From positions 1,697,798 to 1,761,797 of the forward strand of contig NC_066836.1 of assembly GCF_001640805.2 (NCBI RefSeq): a stretch of 64,000 nucleotides of DNA, in the 5' to 3' direction. The translations under genes and the position numbers were made by a program. Shown here in pieces: positions 26,595 to 41,200 of this stretch; position 1 is the stretch's first letter, and the number at the start of each line of letters is the position of its first letter. Under the pieces are notes generated by a model. That model did no database searches and had not been told where the DNA came from. It saw nothing but the letters and a program-made list of their open reading frames with translations. Source of the stretch: Lates calcarifer (taxonomy: Eukaryota > Chordata > Actinopteri > Centropomidae).

Positions 26595-26974
26595 CCAGAG
26601 TGGAAGCAGAGACACAAAGAGCTGTTCATCGTCACAGACTGAAATACGACGTACAGCTGAGTACTCCTGCAGCATCTGCTGAACGTATGGAAACAGAGTC
26701 TGGTGATTTCTAAATCTGGTTTGATTTGGATTCTTTGTTTACACTGAAATACATATTCTGACATCCATCACTGTAATATACACTGTGATTTGATTTAGTT
26801 TTAGGGCCAAAAACACTCAATGTGTGACTCAAACTAAACCGAACTCTGTCGACCTGGACTATTTATGAAACTCAAATTTAAAACCAAACTCTCCAGAGCA
26901 ATAGTTGATTTTAAGGTTTTGTAAAAAAGCGAGAAATTTGGAAGAAACGATTTAGATTTTTCGTGTGTCAGTTA

Positions 26975-26980
26975 AATAAA
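26975..26980 (+). terminator. hhla1: Candidate hhla1 poly(A) signal (AATAAA)
   Basis: AATAAA lies 380 bp after the hhla1 stop and is the first canonical signal downstream. Confidence 0.5.
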
Positions 26981-27270
26981 AATCTGGCTAATTTTCCCAG
27001 CTGCCCCTGCTACTTTCTAAACACATCTACATCAGAGGACACTGAGGTAGAACAGACGATCAGCACATAATCATGACGCACCGTTAGAGTGGATATAACA
27101 GGAAAGATATGGTCTTTTATTGCCCGTGTTTCAGTAAAGTCATGAAATCATTACAGCAGGTATAAACATCTGTACCATCCTCCCCCTCCACAGCTGCACC
27201 TGTCCCATACAAAGCTCCACTATCACCCCTCCCCTCCCTGTTATTAAACCCACAGCTCCTCTGCTTCACT

Positions 27271-27398
27271 GACCCCCCACCCCCACCCCCACCCCTGCTG
27301 GCAGTCATTGATCTGAACTCCTGGGAGGATCAGATAAGACCAGGTTGACCCCCGGGTCACAGAACCAGCCCCCCCCCCTGCGGGACAAAGACCCCCCC
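27271..27398. other. C-rich tracts; G-quadruplex-capable on the minus strand
   Basis: A run gacccccc-accccc-accccc-acccc (27271-27295) has four C-blocks separated by single A residues; the complement fits the G3+N1-7 quadruplex rule. Two more C7-C9 tracts occur at 27369-27398. It lies about 300 bp upstream of the candidate oc90 first exon. Confidence 0.6.
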
Positions 27399-27599
27399 TG
27401 TCAGGACCCCACCTCTGTTAAAGCCTCAGATACCTGCACAGGAACCAAACCACGATAAGCTCCTGCTCAGGTGTCACCTGATAGCCAATAAGACCTGAAC
27501 TGAAGGAGCTAAAGGTGCCCCAAGGTGGGACTGATAAACACAGTTAGAGGAGCTTATTCTGTTTGGAAACAGGACCACAAAAGCACTAAAAAGGCTTCT

Positions 27600-27720
27600 C
27601 CCCTCTCAGTTGGTTGTAAATGAGCATCAGAGCTGAGTCTGATTCACTACGATGACACAGTGTTTAACCTTTATTCAATGAAGAAACCACAACTTCTGCA
27701 GCTGCTGCCACACAATTAAG
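27600..27720 (+). other. oc90: Candidate oc90 5'UTR exon
   Basis: A donor (aattaag|gtaaga) closes at 27720. The oc90 ATG exon begins with its own acceptor (ctggacgcag, 29230) nine bases before the ATG, so a non-coding first exon is needed. The transcription start is not determinable; the left boundary is approximate. Confidence 0.4.
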
Positions 27721-29239
27721 GTAAGACTTTCTTTACTTCTTACCTGTTTATTTGACAGTTTGAAGTTTTGTTGACTGTTGCACTGCAGCTCGTTGATTCA
27801 TGCTAACAGTTTGTGGTGGTGTCGCTCCTATTTATGATTTTAAGTGAAAGTGGACGTCATTTTCAGCAATTTAACGAATCAAAAGGCTTTATGTGAAAGT
27901 GATTGGTTGGTCTGGTTCAGTCTCAGTGTTTTCAGCAGCTGTATTCATTACCAGCTGGTGAAGAAAGTGGATCATCTACCAGCTAAAAAGTCTGAGATTT
28001 TTCTCTTGAGATTGGTGTCTCTGCTAAATGACAAAGTAGGCTAATGTTTGCTAACCTGTTAGCCACTTACAACCTTAAGGAACTTGTGTTAGCTTGTTGA
28101 AAATTTTTATTACTAAAACTCTACTGTGACCAAACCAAATTCAAAGTGTTGTAGTTGCAGTAACAAAACCTAGTAAACTATGTAGCTAGTATGCACATGT
28201 ATGGTGCAAGTTAGCAGCTTAGCATTACAGGCTAATCATGACGCCATCTTTGTATATTTACAAATTCTTCCATTTCTTCTCTTCTTTAAAGCCCAGACAC
28301 TGACCCACACATTCTTAGAGACAGATATATGATTGAATATAAGATGGGGAAGTTGTTAAAATGCAGAGATTCTTCTCATTTCTTTTCCAACGTGCTCATT
28401 GTGGGAGTTTTTCTTTTATCTTTAGAGGGTCAATTTCAAGAGCCTTCCAGCATGAGCCTCTTGCTCTTTTAATATGAGCCTTTATAGATCATATAAATGA
28501 CTCTTTGCTGTCATTTGCATCCATTAACGTGCAGAGTTGACCACTTTAGCTTTGAGGTGACATTAAAGATAAAAGAAAGCCTCTGTACAACAGCATTAAT
28601 GAGGCTGCTGACCTCCTGTGTGCTGCTGGAGTACTGATAACATCCCTGCTCCTGAATGAACATTAATGACACACTTCTTCGCCTCGCCAAACCGAGCGGA
28701 GCCACAGGTGGGCCGAGCTGTTTGAGGCGAACCGAGAAGGTCGTCTGTCTCGTTTGCCGTGTTAGTAATCAGGGCTGTAAAGACGAAGGTAAATTATGGA
28801 GCTGAACAGGAGACAGGGTAAATTCAGGTCTCTATTACGCTTGAAAAAAAAAATACCTGTGACATTTCTGGTTCTCGTCTGATGAGCATGTTCTTTGCTT
28901 TGATTTGGTGCGAAGTTTTCACATCACCCTGGGAGGGGAGGGCGCTGACATAGGTGGCAGAGTTTGATCTAAGCTTTTGCAGTAATGATAGCGTGAAGCT
29001 CGTTTGTACCTTCTGTGCCATTATATTATTTAATAAGCTTAAAGCTCAGATGTAGGATTTAGGAGTGCTGCCTCCTGTGGCTGAGCAGAGAATAACAACA
29101 ACATGCAATGCAAAATGTGGATTGTTATTTAGGTATTTAACAGCCAGACAAATTAACCTCCTCTGTAATCACCATCTGTTTATCCACTTCCACTCATCAT
29201 TGAACAAAATCTCTCTCCGTCTGGACGCAGGTACACGTC

Positions 29240-32200
29240 ATGTTTCTGATATGGATTTTCATGCTGTCTGCTGTCCCAAACGGTGAGTTCTCCTCTGTGT
29301 CCCCATCAACACAAGGACCAAATTCATTTATAAATTATTAGATTATTATAGAAATCCTTTGTTCGTTATGTTTTAAAGTCAATCTGGTAACTGGAAACAT
29401 GTATCCACTTCTTCTTTGTTTTTTGTTTTAAATGAAAGAAATGTTTTTCCAGTACATGAAGCAGAGACTGATGTGTTTAGTGTAATTATTCTGATACAGA
29501 AAGATGTTCGTTTGATGGGTTAAATGTTGCGAACAGTAATCAAATCACTGTTATAACAATTACTCATCTTTGTCTTTCTCTTCAGCTCTTTGTGCCAGCT
29601 CCATTTTCTGCCCGGACCCAGAGGCCAGTGACCAAAACACAGATTTCATGATTGGTAAGGATGAAACATTAAGTCATAAACTGTGACCAATATGGCACAG
29701 CCTTGTTTAGTATTCATTACTGACTCATCTAATCACAGTCGGTGATCGTTGGTTCGCTGGGTTCAAAAGATGAGTCAACGCAGCATTTTATGACAGTGAG
29801 ACGCTCGAACGAAGCCTGTAGGAAATGAACAGTTGTACTTCTGCGGAAAGGTCAGAGTGCTGATGGGGATTCAGTGTCTTCACTGTCATATACGGCTGAA
29901 TATCTCAGCCGACCATCAGTTAGTAACAAACTGATTTAATCTTCACTAATCTGCTCGTTTGAAGGAACTTGCCTATAAGCAGATACAGAATTAATGAAGG
30001 TGGAATTTGTGCTTTTTAGTAGTTTGATTGTGTTTTTGTGTGACTTTCAGTCGCGGAAGAAGTAATCAGATACTTTACTGAAGTAAAAGTACAATACGAT
30101 AACTAACAGATGGAGGCAGTGGTATTCCCAAAGGGATCAATAAAGTCTGTCTAAGTCTAAGTCTTCCAGCAGCTCCTGTGTTCTGCTCAGTAAAATTCCT
30201 GTTTTTGTCAATGGAGCCTGGTAGTGATATATGTATATAAAGATTTAAAAATGTAAAGACTGTTTGTTGTTAAAAAGCAAATAAAGCAACACATATCTAA
30301 TAAATCGACAAACCTCAGCTGTGTCATTGTGTCTACAGGCTGGAAAACAGCAGCAGTGTCTCATCCAGGTCGGACTGTAATTGTTCGGACCAACACCTTT
30401 TTCTTCCGACCGTCTTCCAGCTGCTAATGCTGCCTGACTTTTTGTGACATTTTCTGCTTTTGTTGACATCAAGGTCGACCGACTCACCAGCTGTGATGTT
30501 CTGGGACTCCAGTAGTCCAAACCAGCGCTGTGGGTACATCTGGCATGTGGAGAGCTGTGGCCTAAATCATTTTCTGCCCTGCATGCGTCTCTGAACTCTG
30601 GGTTTGGAGCCTGCCAACAGGATTATCTATGATTAAATCACTCTGCTCTCCACCTGCAAGATGGAGGAAATCGAGTTAGAGGAAAAGTGAAATTGTATAG
30701 GTGTTTTTTTTTTTGTTTGTTTTTACAGCCTCTGTTTGTGTTTGTCTCTTTGTGCAGATTGTCTAGGCCTGCGCTTCACCTGGCTCCACTCTGTCTTCGA
30801 TAATTTCCCCTCGTTGCTGAATTTCGCTCTGAAACTTCGCTGCGAGACGGGGCTTTGCCCGCGCGACATGGAAGATTACGGCTGCTCCTGCAGATACATG
30901 GCAGCTGGAAACCCTGTGGATCCTCTGGACGTGTAAGTAAGACTCAGATCGCAGCAGGATGCAGCTGCAGCAGCTGCTGAATTTAAAATACAGCGTGGTG
31001 GCTTAATTGAATTCAGAGGCTGGAGGCAGGCATGTGCAAAGTGGGCTGGGAGAGTCTTAAAACTCAGGTGGGCAGAAAGATGTTTGATTACCAACTGGAG
31101 AGTGAGGTTTCTAAAAATTGGAGAGTCATTGGTATCGATAAACAAAGCTTCCAATCCCCCAAGAGATATATTATTCATTTAACAACATGATGGAGTTCAT
31201 ATTCTACCTGACGTCCCTCTAAATCAGCAGTCCTCAGTTTTTGAGCTACAGGACAAAAGACATGGTTGGTAAAAAAAAGAGAATTGTAAAGAACAAAAAT
31301 CAAATTTCTGCTGAACAAATTTCCCTCTGATGTGAATAGATTAGATTATTTTAGAAAGAACAAACAATTGGATGAAGAGGAGTTTGTTGTAAGTGACTGG
31401 TCAGACAAAAAGGTAGAGAATCACTGCTTCAATCGATGGGAGTCCTGCCTCTCTTTCCTTACATTTGCCTTTTCGCAGACAAACAAATGTTGGTGTATTT
31501 CTCTTGACAGGCCTGAGAGGGGAACAGATGAGGCTTCAAAGTTTCAAAAAGTAAAAGTTTGAAAACTTGAAGATATCTGGAGAGCTGCGGGTGTTCATTG
31601 CCAGGGTCTATAAAAGACGTGAGCTTAGTTAGTAGAGCCAGAATAGATCTACAATAGATCTGGTGTTGCTTTGATATCAGCGTAAACACTCCTCACTGAA
31701 ATGAAAGAATGCCGACTTGTGGAATTCATAGATAAAGATGATGTGTAACAATTTTCTCCTTTATTTTAATGCCCTGTGCTGTCAAAATCAGGATTGGGCC
31801 CACCTCTTTTTTTAGTGTCTGTCCCACTTGTGTAAGCCAACGCACGGTGTAGGATGTCCTCATAAACCCAGCGTGTCCCAGGGAACGCTGATAAATCTCT
31901 ATATTTACTGGAAATGCATCACAGAAGCAGGAGCTTGACTCCGTGCAGCAGGTGTGAGTTCAACCCTTTCGATGTCTCTTTCATCTCCTCTTTGCTGCAG
32001 CTGCTGTGAGACTCATCGGCTGTGTTACCAGAACGCTGCCCCCTGCAGGCAGGTGCTGCCGCTCCTCCCAAACAACTTCACCTGTTCGCCTGCAAACACC
32101 AGCTGTGGTAAGACCAACAGTTTGATAAGTGAGAATGTCAGTCCCACTCTGGCTGGCTGTAGCTTCATTTATCTTAAAGAAAGCAAATTAGCATATTTAC

Positions 32201-35200
32201 TAAATTGTTATTTGCTTTAAAGGTGCTAGGTGTAAGTTTTTTCTACATAGCCAACATTAGCATTGTTTTGTTCACTTCTCTTCTGCTGAAGTTTGCAGCG
32301 CTGACGGAAACATCGCAAGTTCAGCATTAAACTTCATTCCTTTACTCACCAAGAGCTGTATCCAGCAGCTCTGACTACTTCTGTTTCTATCACTTCTTTT
32401 TGTTGCTGCCGAACATTATTTCTTGTTCCAGTCATTTATTTATTTTTTAATGTACACTGTTTTCACCTTCTCATTGTTTGTCCTGTTATGTCACTGATAA
32501 CAAAAAAAAGAGACAGCTGGTTAGCATGCTATCTTCAGTCTCTGACATAACATCAAACTGTAATTTCTTCACATTCTGTCGATAGTTTTACTTAATTTTG
32601 GAAGTTTTTCAACTAAAGAACTTAGATATAGCCCCTGTGAAGCTAAATGTTGCATCGAAATGTGCCTTTCTATTCACGTTATGTATATTAGATGATTGTA
32701 CTGGATATGAATGAATGGTCTTTTTTCGTCTCGGAGATGCCGGTGATTGGTGTCAGCAGAGGTTTTGTGAGTGTGACCAGGCCGCCATCGACTGCATGAG
32801 TCAGAGCTCGTACGACTCTTCGCTGAGAGGCGTCGCCGAGTCGTCCTGCTCCTCCACAAATCAAACAGGTAACTTCGTCAGAGGAGATACAGGAGACAGA
32901 CAGACAGACAGACTGACGGCCTGTTTAAATCTGCAGCTAACTGCTGCTGCAGCTCCGACGACTGACTCACCTGAATTTCACTGCTGCTTCTGCACATTTA
33001 ACATTCAAAATCAGATCTATTAAAGAGAGTCTGGAGGACAGGAGGATGTGGTGGTTTCTGTTTTACGTACATGGGCTGCAGTTAGGATCATTAACACTGC
33101 CTCTGCTTCCTGTCCACCCTGTTTGACCGGACAAGCCTGAATCTCTCATTAGTCTGACTCTGTGTTTCAGATCTGCTCAGTGGCACCGCGGAGACTGGCA
33201 ACGATGCCTTCAGAGGAGCAGGTGAGTCCGAGTGACGTCAGCACAGAGTCAGACAGATCGCTTTGAGGCCGCCACTGCCGAAAACGGCCACGTCAGTTTT
33301 TTTTTTCCCCCGAGACAGTAATGTCGGATCAGAGGAAGCGATTGATTGGGTAGAAACGCAGACAGCTGAGTCACACCTCTGCGCCTCTCAGCCAATTAAA
33401 ACAATGACCTCTTGACGTTTAATCCTGCTGCTCCCTGCCCACGCACGGCTGAGAGAAAAAAAAAAGAAATCAAGGATGGTACAGAGTTTCTTTGATCCGT
33501 CAGGTCCAAATATAGATGTTATACTCGAGCTCTCAGAGTCTGAGAGAGAGCCAGAAGAAGCTGAGGTTATTAAGAGAAGCCAACTTCAGAGGGAAAGTTG
33601 TGTAAAGTCTGTTGGAAGCAGTTCAAGTGAGAGTTTTTCTGTTGGAATAAAGATTTTACTGAAACCACTGAACTTGACATCAACTTTAAAGACACTTTTG
33701 TTCATGATTTCATGTCAAGTACTGATGGAGACCAAACACAGGGCTAAAAGAGAGGGAATACTGGACTAACACCTCTCAGTGTTTGGTACTACAGCTCGGG
33801 ATCGACACCTCGGGCACATAGAAGTCATTGCAGTTAGCTCGGACCATTAGCAAAGGAGCACAAGGAAGCTACAAGCTCCTGCACCAGAATAATAAAACTA
33901 CTTCACCTCTTTTATTTTCAAGATTCACAGAAAAAATTAATGCAGCTACAAGGTAAAAAGTGTAAATATATTAAGTGTTATTTAGAGAAAATAAAGGTTG
34001 GAGGAGTTTATTTTGTTGAGCTTTTGATGCTCATGTCCATAATTTTTTCATGTTACAATCTATGTATTGTACATGCAACTGGCTAAAATTAGCCTAATGC
34101 TAGCTAGCACTTTGCAGTCGCTGTTGCAAAGTATACGACCACATGTTTATTTTCTCTCTGTTCAGTATCTTGCTTATGAAGAACCAAATCTCTATAAGGT
34201 CTCCATATCAGCTGGAAAGGTGACGTAGCAAACTGTAGAGTATATGTACATTTAGACTGAATTCATCCTTCTGTTTTCCAGATGTTCTCTCGGCAGTGAA
34301 CGACTCTGTGAGCCTCCAGCTCTCCAACTCTTCCCTCCTGTCGGCAGGTAAAAGCCCTCTCTGTGGCTGAGTTCACTTTGTTCACACTCAGCGAATCGCT
34401 GCGCCTCGAGAGAGGGGAAAATAGTAGAATTTCAGTTTTGCTGTGGGAGTTTCATGACGCTTAAGTCCTTGAAATTGGAGTGTGAGAAAATGGACTCTTA
34501 GTTATTCTAGAAGAACTTATGGGAGTTAAACAGATGGACAGATGAATGTGGTGGAATCACAGTCATTCTTTAAGCTGTGATTTGAGACTGTTAATAAAAC
34601 TCCCAAAGTATTACCTTTTTTTTTTAAACCAAGCACAAAACACAACTTAACAATGTACTAATGTATCCCTAAGAAAATATTTTAGTGCTGAAACAACAAC
34701 TGAACCATTTTAAAACACAGATTTTTCTGTTTTTTGTGTCTTAACGGCTGCTCCTCTTTAATCCACTTTACTAAAGTCATGGACAGTTGCGAGACGACTT
34801 TGTTTCTCTGTTCAGCAGCAGAAACCCTTTAAACAAGTACGTACAGATGGGACAGAGACCTTTTTATAGATTAAGTTGTTGTGTTTCATATTTGCTGTAG
34901 TGTTAGAGTCTCATCTCTAATCTTCATTGGAACTTTATCACGTAGAAAATTCTTTCTATTTCATCTTTTATTTTTAGTTTTGTTAGGATTATGTTGAGCT
35001 AACCCAGGTATCTACATGTGTTGTTGTTGTTGTTGTCAGTGTTGCTTAATATGCACTGTCCCATATATGCAAATAAACAATAAAAGACACAAAGTCATAG
35101 ATACACAAGTAAGAAAAGGAAAAGTAGAGTCCATTAGTCTGTGTGTAAATTGAAAAAAGAAGTGAAAACCTACTTTCCAACAGCTCCTGAGTGTCTGATT

Positions 35201-38200
35201 TACTTCAGAGGTCAGGACACTATAAAGGCAGCTGGATGTAATCTGAATTATCTGTGTTTAATCAAATTAAATAAACAAGATAGTGATGTGGTTGAACTAT
35301 AATGTGAAACTGGAAAAACAGCTTCCAACCTCTGAGCTCTGACTCAGGCTGTTAAACAAACAAGTGTTTCTCAGTTGTTGTTGTTGTTGTTATTGTGACT
35401 GTTCGGCAGAGATGGACCTGCTAATGACCGGCAGAGCGGATAACCAGAGCGACACTGCAGGGATGGACATTGACCTCACCACCCCACCTCCGGGCCCACC
35501 CCCCCTGCTGACGCCCGCTGGTAGGCTCTTTAATTGGCTCAGAGGTCACAGGTTTAACACGGGGACGAGCAGAAATAATGCTAATTTTAGTACAATATCT
35601 AATCAATAACTCCAGGAAATATTAGACTGACTTTGTATGAGGATAAATAGTATATACGTTAAGTAAAAACACTCACTGATTTAATCATTTCTTAGCCTAC
35701 AGTTTTTCTTCACAGACTATTTGTGGTTCATCCAAATATGTCATGAAATAAATTTGATTAGGATTAGTTAAACCTTGTAGGAGTGATGAAATTAAAATTC
35801 AAATGGCAGAAAATCACCAGCAGCAGTCAGGGCTTGGAGTGAGAGGTGCTGATGTCTTTACAGCACAGAACAGGTAGAGGGCGCTGTTGTCTTCGCAGAA
35901 ACTTTCAGAGTTTGTAAAGTACAATCAACAGATGGTCTTGAATATTTTTAGCCATGCTAGCTGTGTAGTTCCAGGTCAGTCCAGAGTGAAATATCTCAAC
36001 AACTATTTGACGGATTCTCATAAAAGTTTGTTCACATGTTCATGATCGTCTGAAAAATTATTGTTGGTCTTCTTCTGATGTTTCCTCTGGCGCCACCACG
36101 CCATGAGGGGTCACCATTTCTGCCTGTTTGTGAAACAGCTCAACTACTATTAGACATAATTAATTTGAAAACATTTTTACAGAGCAGGATTGAAGTGATG
36201 TGTCTCGTCATTTCAGAGGAGTTTGAGGAGCGTGAAGGAGGTGCAGAGGAGGTGGAAGAGGAGGAGACACCACACCTGAGTTTCATGTCCAAAGGTAAAG
36301 CGTCACTCACCATCTCTGTCCCATCTGTACGTACTTCCTGTCATCCTGTCCCAAAGTATTTTCTGCCAAACTTTGTGTTTTTCCAATCTGCTCATAATTA
36401 CATTTGGCTCGAGCTGACCGTCCTGCAGCTTCCAGAACACTAGAAATAATTTCCCCGCTGTTCGTTCTCCTGCTGCTCGATGACTCACTTGGCTCAGACG
36501 TTTCCTGTCGCTCTCTCATGTGTCGCCGCTTTTACAGATCTGAATGAGACCGTGACAGAGGAAGCGCTCGAGCAGGAAGAGATAAATAAGGATCATACAA
36601 CCCACAGTCCTCCAGCAGTCAGCCTGGGTGAGCCAATATAATGCTGTTTGTGTCAATCACGATCGATAACAGGAATGTACGCCTGGATTTTTATATAAAG
36701 GAACAGTTGGTGATGGCTTTTTTAATTTAATTTTTTTATTTCAATGACGTGATGGAGCTCACATGATTCATATAACTGAAGAGTGATTCACCCGATGTCC
36801 AATTCATAAAAACTTTTCTAAACGCTCTAAATCTGTCGCTCTGAAGTGGCACACGGGAAGTGATGCATTTTCTCTCTGGTTCGTTTGGAATAAAGAAAAA
36901 AGAGGAATCAAGAGTAATTAGAAAAATAAGAAAAATTAACTTGGTTTGCATAATTAACATTCAGATTTCAGATGACTTGCTTCTCTTTTTCCACTCACAC
37001 CTGATTCTACAGGTACTTCAAACAGCGTTGAGGTTTTTTCAAATTTAAGCAAAGACATTTTTTAATTTCAGTGTCATAACCAATAACAAGGCTGAAATAC
37101 ATGACTCTAACATCTGTGTAGGTTCTCAGTCATCCAGGTCATGGTCGTCTTAAGTGCTAGAGTCAAAGGCAGACTTCTTTTAGGTTTCTTGAAGACGTTT
37201 CATCTCTGATCTGAAACGGTTCCTCAGTTCTAGAGACTGGTTGGGGAGTCCCATGTATTTAACGTCTTGGAGGTGGTCCTGTTTTTAAAACTGGAAGTTT
37301 TTAGGATGAGAGGTGAAATGTCTTCAAGAAACTTAAAAGAAGTCCAGCTCCCTCCAACTCTAGCTTTTAGACATGACTCTAATGTTTCAGTTGTATTTCT
37401 GAAGAGTTGCCTGACTTTGATCTAAGTCAAAACGAACTCCTGCTGATGTGGTAAACATGAATATTTTAGGTAAAAACCCACCACAGTAGCTCAAAAAGCT
37501 CAAATAAAACCTGAATATTGATGTCATGAAAACAACACAACACACTTTTATTTTAGTCTCAGGCTGTTTATGACTTCAAAGGTTTTATTTACATATTTAT
37601 AAGATGTCATTTCACAGATCACAACACAAAGTTTGTTAAATACTGTTTAAATTCTCTAAAATCAGAGCTGACCGATCTGTCCTCACTGAGCTCCAGAGAC
37701 AACATGACAACATCACACGCTAACCTCACACCGCCTGTTTGGACTACAACTCCTCTGAGGACTACAACTCCCAGCGATCTGACACCAACAACTGTGGAGG
37801 AGTCATCAGAGGAAGGTGAAGAAGAAATTTGTTGTGAATTTAAAATACTCTGATTATTGCTTCTTGGCCGAAAGGTTCTCTCTAAAATTCTATTTATTTT
37901 TACGTAATGTTTTTACTGCATTTAAATGTATAGGGAACATAGCAATACATTTTAATTAAAATGTATTATAAAATATAATGAAATGACACTAACTGAATTA
38001 TTCTTAATTTATCTGATGTCTCCTCAGGTTCACTCATCGTCACAACTTCATCTCTGACTTCAGCAAAATCTCAAAACAATCTGACCAGGAAAACAACAAC
38101 ATCCAACATGATGCCTTCTAAGTCATCTGAAGAAGAGGAAGAGGAAGAGGAGGAGGAGGAGGATGAAGGGGAGCAGGAAGCCTCGGATGAGTTTGGTAAG

Positions 38201-41200
38201 TTGTTGTTTTAGTGTTGATTTTACAGAGTCTGACAGAGTTGTAGACCTGAAACTTGAGATAAAGATATTTAAGCCTCAAGTTCTGACCTGGAAACATCTC
38301 TGAACACTGACATATAAATAAGATGTCACACAAGCCTTTTATAACTACACAAAGTAAAGTCTCAAATAGTGCTTTAATATTTAATAGTTACCTTAAACAC
38401 AGTGAGAGGTGAGGCTTTGTGTCTAATTCTTCCAGTTTTTAAAAGTTATATTTCACCACATTTTAGAGAAAATCCTGTTTTCCTGCTGCTCAACATTTTC
38501 TTCATGTTGTCTTGATAAATCAGGATAATTTACTTTTTCACAACAGTAAAATGTTTGTATTAGAGAATGGCTTTTATTTATTCATTACCCAGAATATTTT
38601 ATCTTACTTTAGTGAGAGGCCTCTCTGTTTTTCTGACCTCTTCCTGTTTTATTTGCCATTTGCAGCTGTGTAAATGACAGGAGAACTGTTTTATTCCTCC
38701 TCCTCTTTAGTTGCTGATTTATTCAACACCGTGTCCTCAACCACCACCGCCAAAACAGCATCAACACGGTCAACACCACCAACTGTGACCACAGAGGAGT
38801 CCAGTGAGGTGAAGGGAAGCTCAGCGACATCAGCTTTTCCAACAGGTCAGTCAGTTACAGAGGACTCAATGTGATGTGGCGCAGTTTAAGAATCACAATC
38901 TGTAAAAGGTGTTATTCTGTATTTTTTTTGCCATCATTAAACAATTTATTAGTCTGTCTCTTGACACCTGATGTAAATGTTCAAAAAGCTCTTTGAATTC
39001 AGTTTGTTTCATTAAAAAAGGCCCAGTAATGACCTAAAACAGGAGCAAATAGAGTATTTGTTGGGGACTATTTTCAGTGGCGGATTAATCCACGTTAAGT
39101 ACAGACTATCATCAGACCTTTCACTAAAAGAGGGGATATGAGGGAGTTAGAAACTGACTTGATTTAGAGTTTTATTGACACAGGTTCCTCCTTGTATGAA
39201 TCTTTAAGAGCAGCCAAACACACACACTGATTTGATTAAGTGCCAAGTTTTATTGCTGTCAGGTAAAAAACATGTAAGTGCTTATTTTCCTCTTGATGGC
39301 CAAGGTGTGTAATTACTTGCTGAGGCTTTGACAGGTGTCTGAGCAGGGGAGAAAACTCACTCCTCACAGAAATTACCATGTACAATTTTAATGGCAGGAA
39401 GAAAAGAAATCAAGGATGTGAGCTCTTTTCTTTAATGCTGGGTTTAATCAAGTAGAATTTATTAATATGTAACTTCTGACGGCCTTTGTGTTCGGCTCTT
39501 TTCAGGTGGAGGAGGTGTCAGATTTACACCTGCAACACCTTTAGCTTCAGAGGAGAGAGGAGAGCAGAGTGTCAGAGAGGAGAACTCAAGTCCTCAGAGG
39601 ACGACTGAAGGTCAGATCACCTGTACAGTAAAACTGAGTTGATGAATAGTTTCTAATCACAGTTTGGATTCATACCTCTGTCATATTTTGTGCAAAATTG
39701 AATAGACATGCAAAATATTTAAGAGCATTTATTTAATTCCAAAGTGAAAACAGGTGTTAAAGTAACTGGGCTCTACCTTACCTAGCGTAGCATAGCATGG
39801 CTAAAGCACAGGACTGTCAACTTTTACCAGTGTATGCATTGATTTGACTGAATGTCTTCACTCAGATTTATGGTTCAGTTGGTTTTCAGTATGTCTTACA
39901 CATATAGAACTGGAAAGTACATGCAGTAACCGTCTTGCTTACAACAGACTCGGCCCTTTCTCAACCAAGAACTTTCATTTTACCACTTTCAAAATGGCCG
40001 CCATGTCTTAAGCCACATGGTTTCAACACAGCAAACAAAACGGTGGAACCAAAAATGGCTGCCAGTTAACAAAAGTATTCTTTGTTAACCTTCCCCACAT
40101 GCCATGTGGTTAGCCTTAGCAGTCATCTTTTGACTCCACTATCTTACTTGCAGTTCCTTTGTTTGAAACCATGTGGCATAAGACAAGGCGGCCATTTTGA
40201 AACTCAAGTAAAATGAAGATACCAAGTAAAGAAAGAGGTTAGATAGATACATGTCCAGTCCTACACATGTTAAAGCTTTGTGAACATTCAGTCAAAGCAG
40301 CTCATACACTGGAAAAAGTTGATAGTCCTCAGCTTAGCTATGCTACGCTAGGCTAGGTCAGATAAGGTGCAGTTACTTTAACGTGTCCTGTCTGGTGTGT
40401 TGGTTTAAGCTTCAGTGTTGCTGCTCCTTTGTTCTCCAACCAGTATTTATTTACCTGCGGAACAAAAGAATATACAGACATATGGTGTCAGTCTCTTTAT
40501 TTTTATATTGTGATTTTACCTCTTAAATTACGTTTAGTCCAGTTTTAAATTGAGCTGCACAACAATACGCTGACTCAGAACATTTTCTCTGGACCAGGTT
40601 TCTGGATCACAACAAGGTCTACAACGAGAAGCTCAGTCTCAGAAACCAGTCCAGTCAGAACCACCGCCGCCTCATCCACGACTCCTGACACTTCTTGGGA
40701 GGAAGACTTCACTCCATCACCACCACCTGCTGCTCCTCTCGGTCTCGTGAGCCGAGGTGAGGCACCTCGAGGCCCAGCAGTTCCTCACCCTGAAAAATGA
40801 ATTAGCATTTCATTAACACGCCGGGTGACTGGAAGTGAATTAATTAAACGTTCACAGCATCTTGGAAGTTTGAATCTGTTGCAGAAAGCGTCAGAATCAC
40901 TGTAATCTGCAGGAACATTTGCATTCGTCCAGACATTAATGCTCAGTTCAGTGGAAGGACACTCACAGAATTTCTCACTTCTAACACCCCAATACAATGG
41001 AGATCCCACTGAAAACTGCTAACAACAGAATTTCTAATTAAATGTTGTCAGTAGCACAAACTAAAGTCCATTCACCTCCATTGTATTTAAGTAAAACCAA
41101 ACCTATCTGCATGGTGAAATACCACTAAATGTACGAGGTTCGATCAAAAAGTTCCAAGACTGCCCCTGTAGAGTGGTGCAATCATAAAATCAACACATAC

